Source: Deltaproteobacteria bacterium (GTDB lineage: Bacteria > Desulfobacterota > Desulfuromonadia > Desulfuromonadales > BM103). Taken from it: a stretch of DNA of 16,475 bases. The stretch is from contig JAGXHL010000015.1 of NCBI GenBank assembly GCA_024636215.1, forward strand, positions 1 to 16,475. Direction: 5' to 3'. Positions 15,282-16,475 of this stretch are shown piece by piece. The translations under genes and the position numbers were made by a program. Position 1 is the stretch's first letter; every line of letters starts with the position of its first letter. The notes beneath the pieces were generated by a model. That model was not told the origin of the DNA. It ran no database searches and saw only the letters and a program-made list of their open reading frames with translations.

Positions 15282-16475
15282 ATGGCTTTAGAAATCAGAC
15301 AACAACTCAAGCTCAGTCAACAACTGGTTATGACGCCACAGTTGCAGCAGGCGATCAAACTGCTGCAGCTCTCACGCATGGAGCTTATGGATGTTGTGCG
15401 TGAAGAGCTGGAGGAAAATCCTGTTTTGGAAGAAGGGCAGGAGCCCCTGGAAGAGAAAGCCCAGGCGGAGGAAGATCTGAACTCTGAAATACCCGATGTC
15501 CAGGTTCAGGAGACTGCCCAGGAAGTTGAAGGTGATCGCAATGGCATGGAGGATCTTGACTGGAAAACCTACCTGGAAAGTTACAGTTTGGGCGGTTCCA
15601 CTGCAGATAGTTACGAGGACGATGAAGATCGACCTTCTTACGAAAACCTGCTGACCAAAAAACCTTCTCTCTCCGACCACCTTTTGTGGCAATTGAATCT
15701 CTCTCGATTGGAAAGCCAGCAAAGGGCTATTGCCGGAGAAATTATCGGCAACGTGGATGATGACGGTTATCTTCAGGTCTCGGTTGAGGAACTGGCCATT
15801 CAAGCGGGTTGCGAAGCTGGATATGTCGAGAAGGTTCTGGCAGAGGTTCAGGATTTCGACCCTCCAGGTGTTGCCAGCCGGAATCTCCAGGAATGCCTCC
15901 TCAAGCAGGTTGATCTCCTGGGAATGACAGACGATATCGTTGGTGTCATACTGAGAGAGCACCTTGAAGAGCTGGAAAATCGCCGTTACCAGGTGATCGC
16001 CAGAAATCTCCAGGTCTCTTTGGATGAGGTTTTCGGCGCTGCCAAATTTATCAGCGGTCTGGATCCACGTCCCGGAAGTCAGTACGGTCAGGAAGACGTT
16101 CATTACATCATCCCTGATATCTTTGTGTACAAAATCAGTGATGAGTATATTGTGGTCCTCAACGATGAAGGTTTGCCCAATTTACGGATAAATTCCTTTT
16201 ACCGTACCGCTCTATCCGGTTCCGCTCGGCTTGATGAAAAGGCTGGTGAGTATATCCAGGAGAAATTACGCGGCGCATTGTGGCTGATCAAGAGTATTCA
16301 TCAACGACAACGGACGATCTATCGTGTCACCAGGAGTATCGTCAAATTTCAGCGGGACTTTTTTGACCGGGGGGTCGCGCATCTAAAGCCTCTGGTTTTG
16401 CGTGATGTTGCCGAAGATATTGAAATGCACGAATCTACTGTCAGCCGCGTAACGACGAATAAGTATGTTCAGACG
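15282..16475 (+). CDS. rpoN: RNA polymerase sigma-54 factor RpoN (cut by window end)
   Basis: Sigma-54 directs RNA polymerase to -24/-12 promoters opened by AAA+ activators. There are 398 codons open to the window edge, with no stop. Region I is typical: MALEIRQQLKLSQQLVMTPQ, then LQQAIKLLQLSRMEL and EELEENPVLEE (to about 51). An acidic linker (about 52-125) and the core-binding domain follow, with AGEIIGNVDDDGYL (151-164), FDPPGVASRNLQECL and LDPRPG. The sequence ends inside the helix-turn-helix (RDVAEDIEMHESTVSRVTTN), so the RpoN box is beyond the window. The start is ATG 15282, with GGTG just before it. It lies 73 bp after lptB, the same neighbour order as in E. coli and many other proteobacteria. 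I saw no sigma-54-type site in that gap. Confidence 0.97.
   Translation, partial: MALEIRQQLKLSQQLVMTPQLQQAIKLLQLSRMELMDVVREELEENPVLEEGQEPLEEKAQAEEDLNSEIPDVQVQETAQEVEGDRNGMEDLDWKTYLESYSLGGSTADSYEDDEDRPSYENLLTKKPSLSDHLLWQLNLSRLESQQRAIAGEIIGNVDDDGYLQVSVEELAIQAGCEAGYVEKVLAEVQDFDPPGVASRNLQECLLKQVDLLGMTDDIVGVILREHLEELENRRYQVIARNLQVSLDEVFGAAKFISGLDPRPGSQYGQEDVHYIIPDIFVYKISDEYIVVLNDEGLPNLRINSFYRTALSGSARLDEKAGEYIQEKLRGALWLIKSIHQRQRTIYRVTRSIVKFQRDFFDRGVAHLKPLVLRDVAEDIEMHESTVSRVTTNKYVQT

Noticed and set aside
15372..16103. 243-codon minus-strand open frame opposite rpoN
   Set aside because: The plus strand encodes unmistakable RpoN through this region. The antisense frame is a by-product of codon composition.

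Overview
The window suggests a Gram-negative delta-proteobacterial genome of the Desulfuromonadia type (Geobacter/Desulfuromonas/Pelobacter relatives). The reason is the gene order kdsB-pyrG-kdsA-kdsD-kdsC-lptC-lptA-lptB-rpoN, which I associate with that group, together with a GSU2403-family protein and large PAS/receiver hybrid kinases. This assignment is inferred from gene content and remembered gene order; no search was run.

Region 1 (about 1-6450) is accessory and partly decayed. A short sequence resembling a tRNA 3' end (core CGTCCCGGGTACCA) occurs twice in the same orientation, at 198-211 and 6435-6448. The second copy is followed at once by a strong terminator, as the end of a native tRNA gene would be. 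Between the copies lie a 30-bp palindrome, a 169-bp MITE-like imperfect hairpin (435-603) inserted in a coding-like remnant, a 35-bp palindrome (742-776), a minus-strand GSU2403-type nucleotidyltransferase-fold gene with a duplicated 27-bp element upstream, a Fic-domain fragment lacking both ends, and a damaged sensory system. The last consists of a PAS-PAS-PAS protein (2568-3920) that runs out of frame into a REC-REC-PAS-HisKA-HATPase-REC hybrid kinase (3868-6243). The join looks like an internal deletion that removed the beginning of the first receiver. I read the region as one or more integrated elements next to a tRNA gene outside the window, but no integrase is visible here.

Region 2 (6551-8461) holds two ordinary metabolic genes on the plus strand: a TesB-type acyl-CoA thioesterase and a nitronate monooxygenase/enoyl-reductase-like flavoprotein.

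Region 3 (8543-16475) is a tight plus-strand cluster for lipopolysaccharide. kdsD, kdsA, kdsC and kdsB provide the steps from ribulose-5-phosphate to CMP-Kdo, and pyrG supplies the CTP for the last step. lptC, lptA and lptB are the inner-membrane and periplasmic parts of the LPS transport bridge. rpoN (sigma-54) starts at 15282 and is cut by the window end. Several junctions overlap (ATGA, TGATG, TTGA), which fits translational coupling. A good sigma-70-type promoter, with a perfect 12-bp palindrome in its spacer and almost no leader, lies just before lptC and could let the lpt-rpoN part be transcribed separately from the Kdo part.
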